NCBI GenBank assembly: GCA_027625915.1
Contig: JANTQA010000060.1
Coordinates: 5,952,001-6,016,000, forward strand
DNA length: 64,000 nt
Reading direction: 5' to 3'
DNA from: Anaeramoeba flamelloides
Taxonomy: Eukaryota; Metamonada; Anaeramoebidae
Shown here: piece by piece, positions 63,613 through 64,000 of the stretch
Layout of the letters: each line of letters starts with the position of its first letter
Position numbering within the stretch: position 1 is the stretch's first letter
The notes under the pieces: model-generated
What the model saw: only the letters and a program-made list of their open reading frames with translations
The model's database searches: none
What the model was told of the DNA's origin: nothing
Program-made: the position numbers and the translations under genes

Positions 63613-64000
63613 TTTTTATTTTTTATACTTTTTACCTTTTCCAAATTTCCCTTCTTAAGTTGCTTGGGCTCTATGCTCCTTCTCTTTTTTGTTTTTTTAG
63701 GTGTTTGGGAAAGGTAAAAAGTATAAAAAATCATTATAAGAATTGGTTGACCTGATCATGACTAACCCAACCAAACTTGTTCATGATCAGATCTTCGACG
63801 AGGACTTATGCAACTGAACTGAATCCAACGAATGCGATCTGAAACCAACCAAAGTGAACCGAATTGAACTTTCCGTACAATCTGTCGAGTCGTTACTTTG
63901 ACTGGGTTTTTGCTGTCGAGTCGGTATCTTGTACTGGGATTTTGCGAAAACAAGATTTGGGAAACTTACAAAAAAAAAAAAAAATAAAATAATAAAAAAA
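63613..64000 (+). repeat. Repeat E, copy 2 (runs into the window edge)
   Basis: Directly abuts the outer end of the large inverted repeat. Same structure as 59980-60372: hairpin head (63617-63733), G+C-richer body and A-rich tail beginning near 63970. It lacks 8 bp present in copy 1 near 63800. Confidence 0.8.

Noticed and set aside
1-64000. tRNA, rRNA, CRISPR array, riboswitch or bacterial operon signals
   Set aside because: No T-loop/anticodon architecture, rRNA-like block or regularly spaced repeat array was seen; the genome is eukaryotic. A covariance-model scan would be decisive and could not be run here.

Overview
The window is a very A+T-rich eukaryotic nuclear segment with long homopolymer runs. 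It uses the standard code (coding stops are TAA and TGA) and short GT-AG introns. A CHMP3/VPS24 gene, a cytosolic uS4/RPS9 gene, a tandem RasGEF protein, a calponin-homology/coiled-coil protein, and ankyrin and ankyrin-BTB proteins together point to a free-living protist, probably an amoeba. The mix of ANK-BTB and RasGEF families in such A+T-rich DNA suggests Anaeramoeba (Metamonada) or something similar. That assignment is inference from gene content; nothing here fixes the species.

Layout. 1-2.5 kb: remains of a Tc1-like transposase. 2.49-3.67 kb (-): CHMP3/VPS24 in four exons, one of them only 4 nt. 3.7-7.7 kb: no gene seen. 7.74-9.46 kb (+): a TPR protein with an internal Asp tract. 9.5-13.4 kb: no gene seen. 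13.4 kb: a strong 107-nt hairpin. 13.7-14.1 kb: a truncated copy of a non-autonomous DNA transposon whose full copy lies at 38.6-39.06 kb. 14.76-15.68 kb (-): RPS9 in two exons. 16.9-19 kb: four hairpin MITEs of one family (two more at 28.3 and 29.7 kb). 20.4-27.25 kb (-): a six-exon ankyrin gene, most repeats in their own phase-0 exon, with one 4.8-kb gap treated as an intron. 31.78-34.90 kb (+): a RasGEF protein with two complete GEFN+GEF cassettes. 35-38.5 kb: A+T-rich DNA with modular palindromes. 39.1-48.27 kb (-): an intronless 3056-residue ankyrin protein ending in two BTB domains. 48.3-52.4 kb: repeats and relics. 52.5-57.7 kb (-): a long coiled-coil protein spliced to the end of a CH domain; its 5' end was not found. 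57.7-64 kb: nested repeats, including a 1.2-kb almost perfect inverted repeat, a ~390-bp direct repeat, SINE-like copies, a LINE-like relic and palindromic modules.

The genes do not form a pathway or operon. CHMP3 (membrane scission), RasGEF (small GTPase activation), CH/coiled-coil (probably actin-linked) and ANK-BTB (scaffold or Cullin-3 adaptor type) fit the endomembrane and cytoskeletal biology of an amoeboid cell. The most unusual observations are the 4-nt micro-exon, the duplicated RasGEF cassette in one polypeptide, the one-repeat-per-exon ankyrin gene near an intronless 9.2-kb ankyrin gene, and the dense palindromic elements.
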